The notes under the pieces were generated by a model, which was not told the origin of the DNA, made no database searches, and was given only the letters and a program-made list of their open reading frames with translations. Both the position numbers and the translations under genes were made by a program. DNA of 9,898 nt from Verrucomicrobiota bacterium (lineage in GTDB: Bacteria > Verrucomicrobiota > Kiritimatiellia > Kiritimatiellales > Tichowtungiaceae): the NCBI GenBank assembly GCA_030619095.1, contig JAUXCB010000030.1, forward strand, positions 1 to 9,898. Reading direction: 5' to 3'. Each line of letters opens with the position of its first letter. Within the stretch, counting starts at the first letter, position 1. Shown in pieces: positions 1 through 5,716 of the stretch.

Positions 1-1244
1 CCCCCACCCCCATACTCTACTTATCCGGCTTCTCCGGTGTCAGCGGCAACCTGATTCTCGGCGCCCTTTTTGACGCCGGGCTTTCTGAAAAGGCGTTGCG
101 CGACATGGTCAGCGCCCTGCCCGTTTCCGGCTACGAGTTAAAAATTGAAAAGGTGGTCAAAAAAGGAATCGCGGCGACGCAGTTTGATGTTTCGCTCGAC
201 CCGAACGAAAAGCAGCCGCACCGTCATCTCGCCGACATCGTCAAAATTATCGAGGCCGCCGGGCTTAGCGATGCCGTTAAAGCGCGGAGCATTGCGGTTT
301 TCACCAAACTGGCGGAAGCCGAAGCCAAAGTGCACGGCACGACGCTCGAAAAAATCCATTTCCATGAAGTGGGTGGCGTGGACGCCATCATCGACATCGT
401 TGGTGTGGTCTTCGGGCTCGAAGAGCTCGGCATCGAAAAACTGTTCGCCGGGCAGTTGAGAGCCGGGTTTGGCTTCGTCGAGTGCGCGCACGGCGCAATG
501 CCCGTTCCGGCTCCCGCAACCGCGGAACTGCTGTGCGGCATTCCCTACGTGCAGGGCGACATAGAAAAAGAATTGCTTACCCCGACCGGCGCGGCCCTGC
601 TCGCAACACTTTGCGATGGCTTTGGCGACCGTCCCGCAGGGTTTGTTTCCGAACATACCGCCTACGGCGCGGGCGGATGGGATCTCGATATTCCCAACGT
701 TTTGCGCGTAGAGCTTGGGCAAATTGTAGGACAGGCTTCTCTGTACTCAGAGAGCCTGTGCGAACAGGAGCTCACACGCTCCCGGATACGGGAAGCGCGT
801 CCTACAACTAATCAGCTGTTGGTTCTAGAAACCAACATCGACGACTGTTCTCCACAGATTATTAGTTATACAATGGAGCGGCTTTTCAAGGCCGGAGCGC
901 TTGATGTGTGGCAGACCCCGATTTTGATGAAAAAGGGTCGTTCTGCTGTAAAACTGTCCGTTTTGTGCTCACAAACGCTCCAAAACGAGCTGGAAACGAT
1001 CATTTTTGAAGAAACCACAACCACCGGGATCCGCAATATTCCGGTAAATCGAACGGTCGCCGACCGCCGCGAAGAAACGGTAGAAACGCCGTGGGGCCCC
1101 GTTCGGGTCAAAATCAGCTCGGTGAAAGGAAGCATCTGCACGGTTACGCCGGAGTACGACGACTGCCGCTCGCTGGCCGAAGCGAACAGCGTTCCTCTCA
1201 AAGATGTCATCGCCGCCGCCCGCGCAGTCATCACAACCGCCTAA
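1..1244 (+). CDS. larC: LarC-type nickel insertion protein (5' end outside window)
   Basis: LarC is the CTP-dependent cyclometallase that inserts nickel into the pincer nucleotide cofactor of lactate racemase and related LarA enzymes; it is cytoplasmic. The frame is open from base 3 (413 residues in view) and begins with ILYLSGFSGVSGNLILGAL, the family N-terminus, so the true start is just off the window rather than at the internal TTG at 96. Other family blocks follow in order: HFHEVGGVDAIIDIVG, LLTPTGAALL, YGAGGWDLDIPNVLRV, then the C-terminal domain with ETNIDDCSPQ, ERLFKAGALDVWQTPI and MKKGRSAVKLSVLC. N- and C-terminal domains are in one continuous frame, unlike the split larC1/larC2 of Lactobacillus. 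Two things are odd. The usual Asp residues of the N-terminal D-x-F-S-G-I-S-G-D-M motif read Ser and Asn. The interdomain linker also carries a 28-codon palindromic insert. No other lar gene is in view. Confidence 0.93.
   Translation, partial: PTPILYLSGFSGVSGNLILGALFDAGLSEKALRDMVSALPVSGYELKIEKVVKKGIAATQFDVSLDPNEKQPHRHLADIVKIIEAAGLSDAVKARSIAVFTKLAEAEAKVHGTTLEKIHFHEVGGVDAIIDIVGVVFGLEELGIEKLFAGQLRAGFGFVECAHGAMPVPAPATAELLCGIPYVQGDIEKELLTPTGAALLATLCDGFGDRPAGFVSEHTAYGAGGWDLDIPNVLRVELGQIVGQASLYSESLCEQELTRSRIREARPTTNQLLVLETNIDDCSPQIISYTMERLFKAGALDVWQTPILMKKGRSAVKLSVLCSQTLQNELETIIFEETTTTGIRNIPVNRTVADRREETVETPWGPVRVKISSVKGSICTVTPEYDDCRSLAEANSVPLKDVIAAARAVITTA
724..807. repeat. Cloverleaf palindromic element inside larC
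   Basis: The outer arms TTGTAGGAC (724-732) and GTCCTACAA (799-807) are perfect inverted repeats of 9 bp. They enclose two internal hairpins: ACAGGCTTCTCTG with CAGAGAGCCTGT (loop TACT, one bulge), and CGCTCCCG with CGGGAAGCG (loop GATA, one bulge). The element is 84 bp, exactly 28 codons, and is read through without a stop in the linker between the N- and C-terminal LarC domains, where the family normally has only a short link. It resembles in kind, not in sequence, the protein-coding palindromic elements known from Rickettsia. Confidence 0.8.
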
Positions 1245-1245
1245 C

Positions 1246-1272
1246 GAGAGCTTTTTTAGGCCAGGAGCTCTC
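1246..1272. repeat. Hairpin just after the larC stop
   Basis: GAGAGCT (1246-1252) pairs with AGCTCTC (1266-1272) around a 13-base loop holding a T run. It starts two bases after the larC stop codon. The segment CAGGAGCTC here also occurs inside the larC palindromic element (about 764-772), so this may be a degenerate relative of that family. It could act in larC transcript termination, but the T run lies in the loop and not after the stem, so this is not a standard intrinsic terminator. Confidence 0.5.
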
Positions 1273-1309
1273 ACATGGCGCGATCCGCACCGAACGACGG
1301 TTTCTTTTT

Positions 1310-1378
1310 GACGGGATAACGGGATCGACAGGATTTTTTCAATGGGTGTTCCCTTCCCGTTCATCCTGTAATCCTGTC
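1310..1378. repeat. ACAGGAT-type inverted repeat element
   Basis: The left arm 1310-1334 is made of near-copies of GACGGGATA, ACGGGATCG and ACAGGAT. The right arm 1355-1378, read on the minus strand, is GACAGGATTACAGGATGAAC followed by GGGA. The two arms are imperfect inverted repeats around a 20-base centre. This is the type of 9-base periodic, degenerate repeat seen between genes in many planctomycete and verrucomicrobial genomes. It lies between two converging genes. Confidence 0.7.
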
Positions 1379-1402
1379 TAAAAAAATGACCCGCACCGTA
1401 AA

Positions 1403-1473
1403 CGCCCGGTGAGGCACCGGGCCTACAAAGGCAATCAAAACAATTTCTGTAGGCCGGGTGCCCTCACCCGGCG
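1403..1473. repeat. Nested palindromic element (CCGGTG type)
   Basis: The left arm 1403-1427 (CGCCCGGTGAGGCACCGGGC then CTACA) is matched almost perfectly, inverted, by the right arm 1448-1473 (TGTAGGCCGGGTGCCCTCAC then CCGGCG). Each arm is itself a hairpin (CCGGTG/CACCGG and CCGGGTG/CACCCGG), so the element can fold as one long stem or as two separate hairpins. The right arm ends three bases before the stop codon of the converging toroid gene (1476-1478). It may end transcription from both sides. Confidence 0.8.
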
Positions 1474-1475
1474 AA

Positions 1476-2990
1476 TTACAGGATCGTGATAATCACGTCA
1501 TCGTCGAAGGTGACCTTCGGCGGTTTCTTTTCGATGTGCTGGAAGGTGGGCAGGATGCGGTAGTAGACCTGAAGCGCAAGGGTACAGAGGCTGGTGGAAT
1601 AGAGCGTTTCTTCATCGCCTTTCTGATTCGGTCCGCGCCACCACCCCTCTTGATGCTGATGGTTGAGTAGCATCGGGGCAAAGTCAGCATTCCATGTTTT
1701 CCAACGCGAACCGCCGCGCTGAAAAACGGCCTGCGTGTTGTAATACCACTCGTAGGTTGCGGGCAGGCTTTTGTTGATCGGGGTCGCCCAGGCTGTATCC
1801 CACTCGGTGACGCCGAAGTCGTTCATATAGCGCAGGCCCGCGAGTACCATCGGGTCGTTTTGCAATCCGAGCAGTTGCAAGCTCAGCACCATCGCGCCGC
1901 TCATGATCGGCCCGCCGCTACTCCACGTTTTGATCGGCGGGCCTTTGCGGTAATACCAGACGCCCTTCCCTTTATAAAGATAGGCCACGCCGTCCGCCGC
2001 CTTTTTCATCGCCGGTTCGAGGCCATCCATTCGGATGCCCGCTGCGGCGGCGGCCTTAAACGCCTGAATCTGCCAGCTCGTCGCCGAGGAGTCGGAAATA
2101 TCCTGCTGATACCAGTTGCCCCACGCCCCGCTTTCAAGCTGGCCGGCGATGATCACGCGCAGGCCGCGCTCGACCGGGCGCTTGAGCACGGGCGCGCGGG
2201 TCAACGCATAGGCTTCGGCGAGCGCATACGTCGCCTGCGCGTGGGCGTAGACCCCCAAATCCTCGCCGCCTTTCACTGGATGCTTTTTTGCCAGCGGAAC
2301 AAACAGCCCCGTTTCAGGATTTTGCTGCTGGCGCAAATATTCGATCGCACGTTGCACCGTGTTGCCGAACTCCACCGACTGTGGCGTTTCGCCGTGCGCC
2401 AGAAAGGCCAGCAGGCAGAGCGCGGTCAGACGCGCGGTCCGTTGTTCGTTCCCGAGCGAGGCCGTCCATTTTCGGGTATGCCAGGTTTTATTGTAGCGGG
2501 AAACCTTGCCCCAAAAACCTCCGGGAGTCTGCTGCGCGGCGATCCATTCGAGCCCTCGCACGACAGAGGCCTCGACTCGTTCGCCATAGCCGCCCGCGAA
2601 TTTCTTGAGCTGACTGGTGCGGGCGGTATCCGTGCGACCGGCGAAAAGGCCCTTCATCACGAGTGGGCTGTCCGCCGCACTGACCGCCAGCCCGGCGAGA
2701 TCCATGGAGTCGATGGCAAAATCATCGGGCAATGCATCGGGCAGAGCCTCAGGCTCATCGGCGACCAACAGATTTTCATCGGGGGGCAGTTCATCGAGCT
2801 TCTGTAATTCCTGTTCAAGCTCCGGGCTTTCGTCTGCCTCCAGAATTTGAACCTCGATTTCCCTGCCGGGGTCCAAGGCCTGGAAAACCACCACATTCAC
2901 CAGCACCAGAATGACGATCACGTGAATCGCAACCGAAACGGCCGGCCCGCCGAACCGGTCTACCAGCTTTCTGATATGTGTTTTAGCCAT
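1476..2990 (-). CDS. TonB-like membrane-anchored alpha/alpha-toroid protein
   Basis: A 504-residue protein with a single N-terminal membrane helix (about 16-38), an acidic, Pro-rich linker (about 45-92), and a long periplasmic domain (about 133-485) with squalene-cyclase/prenyltransferase-type repeats. The toroid is shown by QW-like motifs: QQTPGGFWG (153-161), QQNPETGLF (222-230), QLESGAWGNW (284-293) and HQHQEGWW (444-451), each following an amphipathic helix. No DxDD or DCTAE catalytic motif of terpene cyclases is seen, so a binding role is more likely than catalysis. The membrane helix contains SVAIH (19-23) and Leu30, matching the Ser16, His20 and Leu27 positions of E. coli TonB. It is the last gene after ExbB-ExbD-ExbD, the place where TonB or TolA is often found, so I infer a TonB-like energy transducer with a toroid in place of the TonB C-terminal domain. 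The substrate is unknown. The Shine-Dalgarno signal is weak: the nearest GAGG is about 13 bases upstream. Confidence 0.85.
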   Translation of the reverse strand: MAKTHIRKLVDRFGGPAVSVAIHVIVILVLVNVVVFQALDPGREIEVQILEADESPELEQELQKLDELPPDENLLVADEPEALPDALPDDFAIDSMDLAGLAVSAADSPLVMKGLFAGRTDTARTSQLKKFAGGYGERVEASVVRGLEWIAAQQTPGGFWGKVSRYNKTWHTRKWTASLGNEQRTARLTALCLLAFLAHGETPQSVEFGNTVQRAIEYLRQQQNPETGLFVPLAKKHPVKGGEDLGVYAHAQATYALAEAYALTRAPVLKRPVERGLRVIIAGQLESGAWGNWYQQDISDSSATSWQIQAFKAAAAAGIRMDGLEPAMKKAADGVAYLYKGKGVWYYRKGPPIKTWSSGGPIMSGAMVLSLQLLGLQNDPMVLAGLRYMNDFGVTEWDTAWATPINKSLPATYEWYYNTQAVFQRGGSRWKTWNADFAPMLLNHQHQEGWWRGPNQKGDEETLYSTSLCTLALQVYYRILPTFQHIEKKPPKVTFDDDVIITIL

Positions 2991-3004
2991 TTGAAAAAAT
3001 TATT

Positions 3005-3080
3005 CCTCGCAAAGGCGCAGAGACCGCAGAGCACCCATTCGTATTTTAAAAACCTTTGCGTTCTCTGCGCCTCTGCGAGG
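3005..3080. repeat. Long inverted repeat (CGCAGAG type)
   Basis: The left arm 3005-3031 begins CCTCGCAAAGGCGCAGAGAC. The right arm 3054-3080, read on the minus strand, begins CCTCGCAGAGGCGCAGAGAA. The two differ at only a few positions and are separated by about 22 bases. It belongs to a widespread, degenerate class of intergenic repeats containing CTTTGCG and CTCTGCG. It lies between the second exbD and the toroid gene, so the polycistronic message would carry a strong stem-loop there. Confidence 0.8.
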
Positions 3081-3091
3081 GGGGCTCTTTT

Positions 3092-3126
3092 ATTCCAGCA
3101 ATCCAGTATTCCAACATTCCAATCCC
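3092..3126. repeat. ATTCCA-type short tandem repeat
   Basis: Degenerate units of ATTCCA/ATCCAG follow one another and stop at the end of the second exbD gene (stop codon 3128-3130). The same family occurs at 4892-4920, where it contains the exbB start codon. Confidence 0.6.
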
Positions 3127-3127
3127 C

Positions 3128-3553
3128 CTATTCCGCGCTCACCACGGAGAGGTTGTTCAGTCCGCTCTCCGCACAGATATCGAGTACGTCGACAAGCTTT
3201 GCGTGTGCCGAACTGCCCGAGCAGGTGATCAGCACGGTTTGCGATCTGCTGAAGCTCGCCAGCCGGTTTAAAATGGAACTCAACTCTGCGCGCGACATCG
3301 TGCGCCCATTCAGGCTGAAGCCCTTTTCGCGCCCGCCCTCCGCATAGATATTCACGCGGATCATTTTCGGCGGTGTGCGCCGTTCGGGTTGCGTTTTGTC
3401 GGGTGCAGGCCGCGAGATATCGAGATGCGCCAGAACATCCGGCGTCGAAAACGTCACCAGAAAATAGATGAGTAGCTGAAAGACGACATCGATCATCGGC
3501 GTCATCGACACCTCCATCGATTCTTCGTCGTGCTGTCTGCGGTTTCTTCTCAT
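3128..3553 (-). CDS. ExbD/TolR-family biopolymer transport protein (second copy)
   Basis: A 141-residue ExbD/TolR protein: short basic cytoplasmic N-terminus, one membrane helix (about 18-36) and a periplasmic domain. The signature MTPMIDVVFQLLIYFLVTF (17-35) contains the conserved proton-pathway Asp at position 22. The periplasmic part ends in the usual beta/alpha pattern, including QTVLITCSGSSAHAKLVDVLD. With ExbB it would use the proton-motive force to drive a periplasmic partner, here most likely the toroid protein encoded next. It follows the first exbD by only 30 bases and differs clearly in sequence, so the pair probably forms a heteromeric ExbD core instead of being a recent duplication. 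Whether it is nearer ExbD or TolR cannot be told from the sequence alone, so no symbol is given. Confidence 0.93.
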   Translation of the reverse strand: MRRNRRQHDEESMEVSMTPMIDVVFQLLIYFLVTFSTPDVLAHLDISRPAPDKTQPERRTPPKMIRVNIYAEGGREKGFSLNGRTMSRAELSSILNRLASFSRSQTVLITCSGSSAHAKLVDVLDICAESGLNNLSVVSAE

Positions 3554-3562
3554 GGTTTTAGA

Positions 3563-3583
3563 GGGCAGGCCCGAGGCCTGCCC
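3563..3583. repeat. Perfect hairpin between the two exbD genes
   Basis: GGGCAGGC (3563-3570) and GCCTGCCC (3576-3583) form an 8-bp perfect stem with loop CCGAG. It fills most of the 30-base gap between the two exbD genes and touches the stop codon of the first. There is no T run on the transcribed strand, so it is probably a small palindromic repeat or an mRNA-stabilising stem, not a terminator. Confidence 0.7.
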
Positions 3584-4009
3584 CTATGCCCTGTCTTTGG
3601 TTGCAACAAATGATATTTTGTGGAGACCTGCGGCCGTGCAGGCGTCGAGCACGCGCTTGACGTCCGTGTGTTCCGCTCCGCCATCGGCGCGGATGCGGAT
3701 CGGAATGGAGGGGCCGGCGCGCCCATAATCGATTACTGTTTTGGCAAGGACCTTGCGGAGTTTGGCCTCGGAAAGAGGCGTGCGGGCAATAAAAAACCGG
3801 CCCCGCTCATCCACTTCGATGGTGATCGTGCGCGGGTCTTTTGCTTCCGTCACCATCGGGCCGTGCGGCGAATCGGGCAGTGCAATAAACTCACTGATCG
3901 CCTCCTTCTCGAGCTGAACCGTACAGACGAAAAAGATAATCATCTGAAACACCACGTCGATCATCGGCGTCATGTTCACGTGGTCGCTGGATTGTTTAAA
4001 ACGGCGCAT
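3584..4009 (-). CDS. ExbD/TolR-family biopolymer transport protein (first copy)
   Basis: A 141-residue ExbD/TolR protein with the signature MTPMIDVVFQMIIFFVCTV (13-31); the conserved membrane Asp is residue 18. After the helix come the typical periplasmic blocks: a first strand (TITIEVDERGRFFIA), a helix containing LSEAKLRKVLAKTV, and a final strand-helix-strand with IPIRIRADGGAEHTDVKRVL. It acts with the ExbB protein encoded just upstream as the proton-conducting core. The start at 4009 is preceded by GGAG seven bases upstream, within a small hairpin (4012-4026). Its periplasmic domain is clearly different from that of the second ExbD, and the two may have different jobs in one motor. Confidence 0.93.
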   Translation of the reverse strand: MRRFKQSSDHVNMTPMIDVVFQMIIFFVCTVQLEKEAISEFIALPDSPHGPMVTEAKDPRTITIEVDERGRFFIARTPLSEAKLRKVLAKTVIDYGRAGPSIPIRIRADGGAEHTDVKRVLDACTAAGLHKISFVATKDRA

Positions 4010-4011
4010 AA

Positions 4012-4026
4012 CTCAACTCCGTTGAG
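4012..4026 (-). promoter_or_regulatory. Ribosome binding site held in a small hairpin
   Basis: On the minus strand CTCAAC-GGA-GTTGAG lies two bases before the ATG of the first exbD. The Shine-Dalgarno GGAG sits in the loop and the first base of the stem. A six-pair stem is weak but could modulate translation of exbD relative to exbB. This is inference from sequence only. Confidence 0.35.
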
Positions 4027-4030
4027 GTCC

Positions 4031-4105
4031 AATGTCTAAAAGTCGAAAGTCTAAGGTCACGGGAGTTCTCCCGACAGTTGACTTTTGACCTTCTGACTTT
4101 TGACT
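4031..4105. repeat. AAAGTC-type repeat overlapping the exbB 3' end
   Basis: Repeated AGTC/AAAAGTC units lie on both sides of a perfect hairpin, CGGGAG-TT-CTCCCG (4060-4073), in inverted orientation. The element supplies the last 15 residues of ExbB (VKSQKVKSQLSGELP) and its stop codon, and then runs into the gap before exbD. The ExbB family core ends before this point, so the tail is repeat-derived. Confidence 0.7.
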
Positions 4106-4914
4106 CTCTTCATCAGGTCTAGAGTGAGTGCTTCCATCGAAAGAATGATTTTTGTGGCGCGGTTACGGAAGAAGGAGAAAAACCCCAGTGCGGGCACGGC
4201 AATCAGCAACCCGGCAGCTGTCGTATAGAGCGCTTGTGAAATATTGGTGGCGAGCATCGCATTTTTGGCCGCGCCCGCTTCGGTGCCGAGGGTGGCGAAG
4301 GCCAGGATCATCCCCTGCACCGTTCCGAGCAGGCCCAGCATTGGCGCAAGGTTACCGACCACATTCAAATAGTTCACGCGCTGTAATAGAAGCTCGCTTT
4401 CCAGATCCGCCGCAATGCCAATGGCGGCTTCATCGGATCGATTAGAAAAGCCTGCCGAAAGAATCGTGGCAAGAGCCCCAGGCTCTTCGGCGCACAACCG
4501 AGTTGCCTGCGCGAGGTCATTTTCACCGAGTGCGTTGCGAATGCTCTCCACAAAGGGATCGGAAATAATCCGCCGCCGCCGAATTTTAAGGAACGAATCG
4601 ACAATCAGGTGTGTGCCCGCCACGGACAAGCCCGCTAAGGCCAGCCAAAGTGCGATACCGAGAACTCCGCCTCGGGCGACCACGTTAAAAAAGCCGGCAC
4701 CGCTGCCGAGCATTTCCGCCTCAGCCGCGGCCTCATTCATCACCACATCCTGCGCACCGGCGGCGAATGCAGAAAAAATCAGCAATAGAAAAATAAGAGA
4801 CAAATAGCGGCTCACTCGGAGAGTTCGCCCTACCTTTAACTTTTGCACGATTTGGTGGGGCGATGCCTCCGGCAGAGCCGTCTGCATCAACATTCCATTA
4901 TTCCTGTATTCCAT
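4057..4914 (-). CDS. ExbB/TolQ/MotA-family proton channel protein
   Basis: A 285-residue ExbB/TolQ-family inner-membrane protein. The family core is clear: a membrane helix at about 83-105, a cytoplasmic region with ESIRNALGENDLAQATRLC and GALATILSAGF, then NVVGNLAPMLGLLGTVQGMI (185-204) and LATNISQALYTTAAGLLIAV (221-240), the two conserved helices that line the channel. An extra hydrophobic segment (about 37-54, ending AAGA) before the core looks like a signal peptide, as in many ExbB proteins with a periplasmic extension. The start overlaps the stop of the preceding TPR gene as TAATG, with GGGAG upstream, which supports translational coupling. Residues about 12-36 are encoded by a palindromic repeat (4808-4880) and residues 271-285 by another, so both ends are repeat-derived. 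It would pair with the two ExbD proteins. Confidence 0.93.
   Translation of the reverse strand: MEYRNNGMLMQTALPEASPHQIVQKLKVGRTLRVSRYLSLIFLLLIFSAFAAGAQDVVMNEAAAEAEMLGSGAGFFNVVARGGVLGIALWLALAGLSVAGTHLIVDSFLKIRRRRIISDPFVESIRNALGENDLAQATRLCAEEPGALATILSAGFSNRSDEAAIGIAADLESELLLQRVNYLNVVGNLAPMLGLLGTVQGMILAFATLGTEAGAAKNAMLATNISQALYTTAAGLLIAVPALGFFSFFRNRATKIILSMEALTLDLMKRVKSQKVKSQLSGELP
4808..4880. repeat. Dispersed palindromic element, copy A (in exbB)
   Basis: The ends CGGCTC (4808-4813) and GAGCCG (4875-4880) are inverted. The interior CTCGGAGAG, CGCCCT, TTGCAC and GGTGGGGCGATGCC occurs in the same order in copy B at 7018-7124. Here it is translated, minus strand, as part of the ExbB N-terminus before the signal-like hydrophobic stretch (ASPHQIVQKLKVGRTLRVSR). 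Confidence 0.8.
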
Positions 4915-4920
4915 TATTCC
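4892..4920. repeat. 13-bp direct repeat holding the exbB start codon
   Basis: ATTCCATTATTCC occurs at 4892-4904 and again at 4908-4920, separated by TGT. On the minus strand the first copy provides the TAATG stop/start junction between the TPR gene and exbB; the second offers an out-of-frame ATG 16 bases later. It is of the same degenerate family as 3092-3126. Confidence 0.7.
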
Positions 4921-5669
4921 ACTCCCTGTTTTGCCATTTCTGCATATTCCGATTTCGGAAACTCATCGAGCACTTTTTGAAAATATTCCGCCGCACGCGG
5001 ATCGTTTAAATTCTGAAGAGCGACGGCGGTCTTATACGTTGCCTCCGGCAGCACTGTGGTTTGCGCCCGGAACAGGATGGCCGTGCGCAGGTAGTCAAGC
5101 AGCGCTTCCTCCTGTTGCCCGGCCGCCGCCTGCATGTCGCCGCGGATAATTTGTGCCCGGGCGGCCGCTTCACGCGAGCCGGAGGCGATATCTTCATCAA
5201 CCAGCTTTTCAACCTCGCTGATGCGTCCCGATCCGAGCAGCGCCTGCAGATAGCGGGATCGCTCCTTCAGGTTTTGTTTGTACTTGGGTTGCGCGGCGAA
5301 CAACGCTTCGTACTCGCGCGCCGAGTCCTCGAACTGCTTCAGCGGCAGATAAACGCGCGCCAGCATTAGCCCGGCTCGCTGATCCCACCCAAGAAACTTA
5401 TACTCCTCCTTTACGCGACGCAAAATCTGTACCACCGCAAGCAGGTCTTTCTTTTTCACCAAATTTTCAACCTGAGACATTTCCTTCGGCTTATCCGCGA
5501 ACGCCTGGCGGTACGTTCCGGGCCGGAACGTCAGCATCTGCCCATTGAGTGTCGTCAGCTGGATCGTTCCGTCTGCCGCCGACCGGATCGCCGAGCCATT
5601 CACCCGGTTCCCTGCCGCGTTGATGACAAACGGTGCGCCTTGCGACAGACCCGCCCCCAACGCCAACAT
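4914..5669 (-). CDS. Exported TPR protein, 5' end probably altered by insertion
   Basis: A 251-residue protein with helical TPR-like repeats (about 95-130, 170-203 and 207-245), including YKTAVALQNLNDPRAAEYFQ and VLDEFPKSEYAEMA, the pattern of BamD/YbgF-type periplasmic TPR proteins. The N-terminus MLALGAGLSQGA looks like the second half of a signal peptide. The frame stays open upstream as VKIFIL, so the hydrophobic stretch with its Lys continues before the ATG, but no ATG, GTG or TTG exists there before a stop at 5727-5729. The repeat 5685-5715 starts right at that point, so an original start was probably replaced. The ATG at 5669 has no Shine-Dalgarno site but overlaps the stop of a 15-codon frame (TGATG); a CTG at 5711 is another possible start. 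It runs into exbB through a TAATG overlap. I infer a periplasmic partner of the Exb motor; the exact role is unknown. Confidence 0.8.
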   Translation of the reverse strand: MLALGAGLSQGAPFVINAAGNRVNGSAIRSAADGTIQLTTLNGQMLTFRPGTYRQAFADKPKEMSQVENLVKKKDLLAVVQILRRVKEEYKFLGWDQRAGLMLARVYLPLKQFEDSAREYEALFAAQPKYKQNLKERSRYLQALLGSGRISEVEKLVDEDIASGSREAAARAQIIRGDMQAAAGQQEEALLDYLRTAILFRAQTTVLPEATYKTAVALQNLNDPRAAEYFQKVLDEFPKSEYAEMAKQGVE

Positions 5670-5716
5670 CAGAATAAAAATTTTGACCGCAGATAACGCG
5701 GATGTACGCAGATCAT
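5669..5716 (-). other. Possible 15-codon coupling ORF
   Basis: A frame MICVHPRYLRSKFLF starts at 5716, overlapping the GxxExxY stop as ATGA, and ends at 5669, overlapping the ATG of the 251-residue TPR gene as TGATG. It lies almost wholly within the repeat 5685-5715. If translated, its peptide is probably irrelevant and its use would be to carry ribosomes to a start codon that lacks its own binding site. This is inference from overlaps alone. Confidence 0.3.
5685..5715 (+). repeat. GACCGCAGAT-type repeat, downstream side of GxxExxY gene
   Basis: GACCGCAGATAACGCGGATG followed by TACGCAGATCA. It contains the stop codon of the GxxExxY gene (5713-5715) and abuts the truncated signal-peptide region of the TPR gene. 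Aligned with the inverted copy at 6123-6152 it matches at 23 of 30 positions by eye. Repeats of this type with 9-base periodicity are commonly found next to GxxExxY genes. Confidence 0.75.

Noticed and set aside
818..836. GTTGGTT/AACCAAC inverted repeat in larC
   Set aside because: It encodes the conserved LVLETN block of LarC, so the symmetry is probably coincidental with coding constraint.
1..1244. Programmed frameshift in larC as in Lactobacillus
   Set aside because: The two LarC domains are in one continuous frame here, so no frameshift is required.
1403..1473. CRISPR array or integron attachment site
   Set aside because: There are only two inverted arms with no direct repeat/spacer series and no integrase gene; it fits a palindromic dispersed repeat.
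1860..2807. 315-codon plus-strand open frame
   Set aside because: It lies wholly opposite the toroid gene, has no family motifs and is rich in His/Arg, as expected for a shadow frame in GC-rich DNA.
4471..4487. AAGAGCC/GGCTCTT hairpin within exbB
   Set aside because: It falls in a normal ExbB segment (CAEEPGALATIL), with no sign of an insert.
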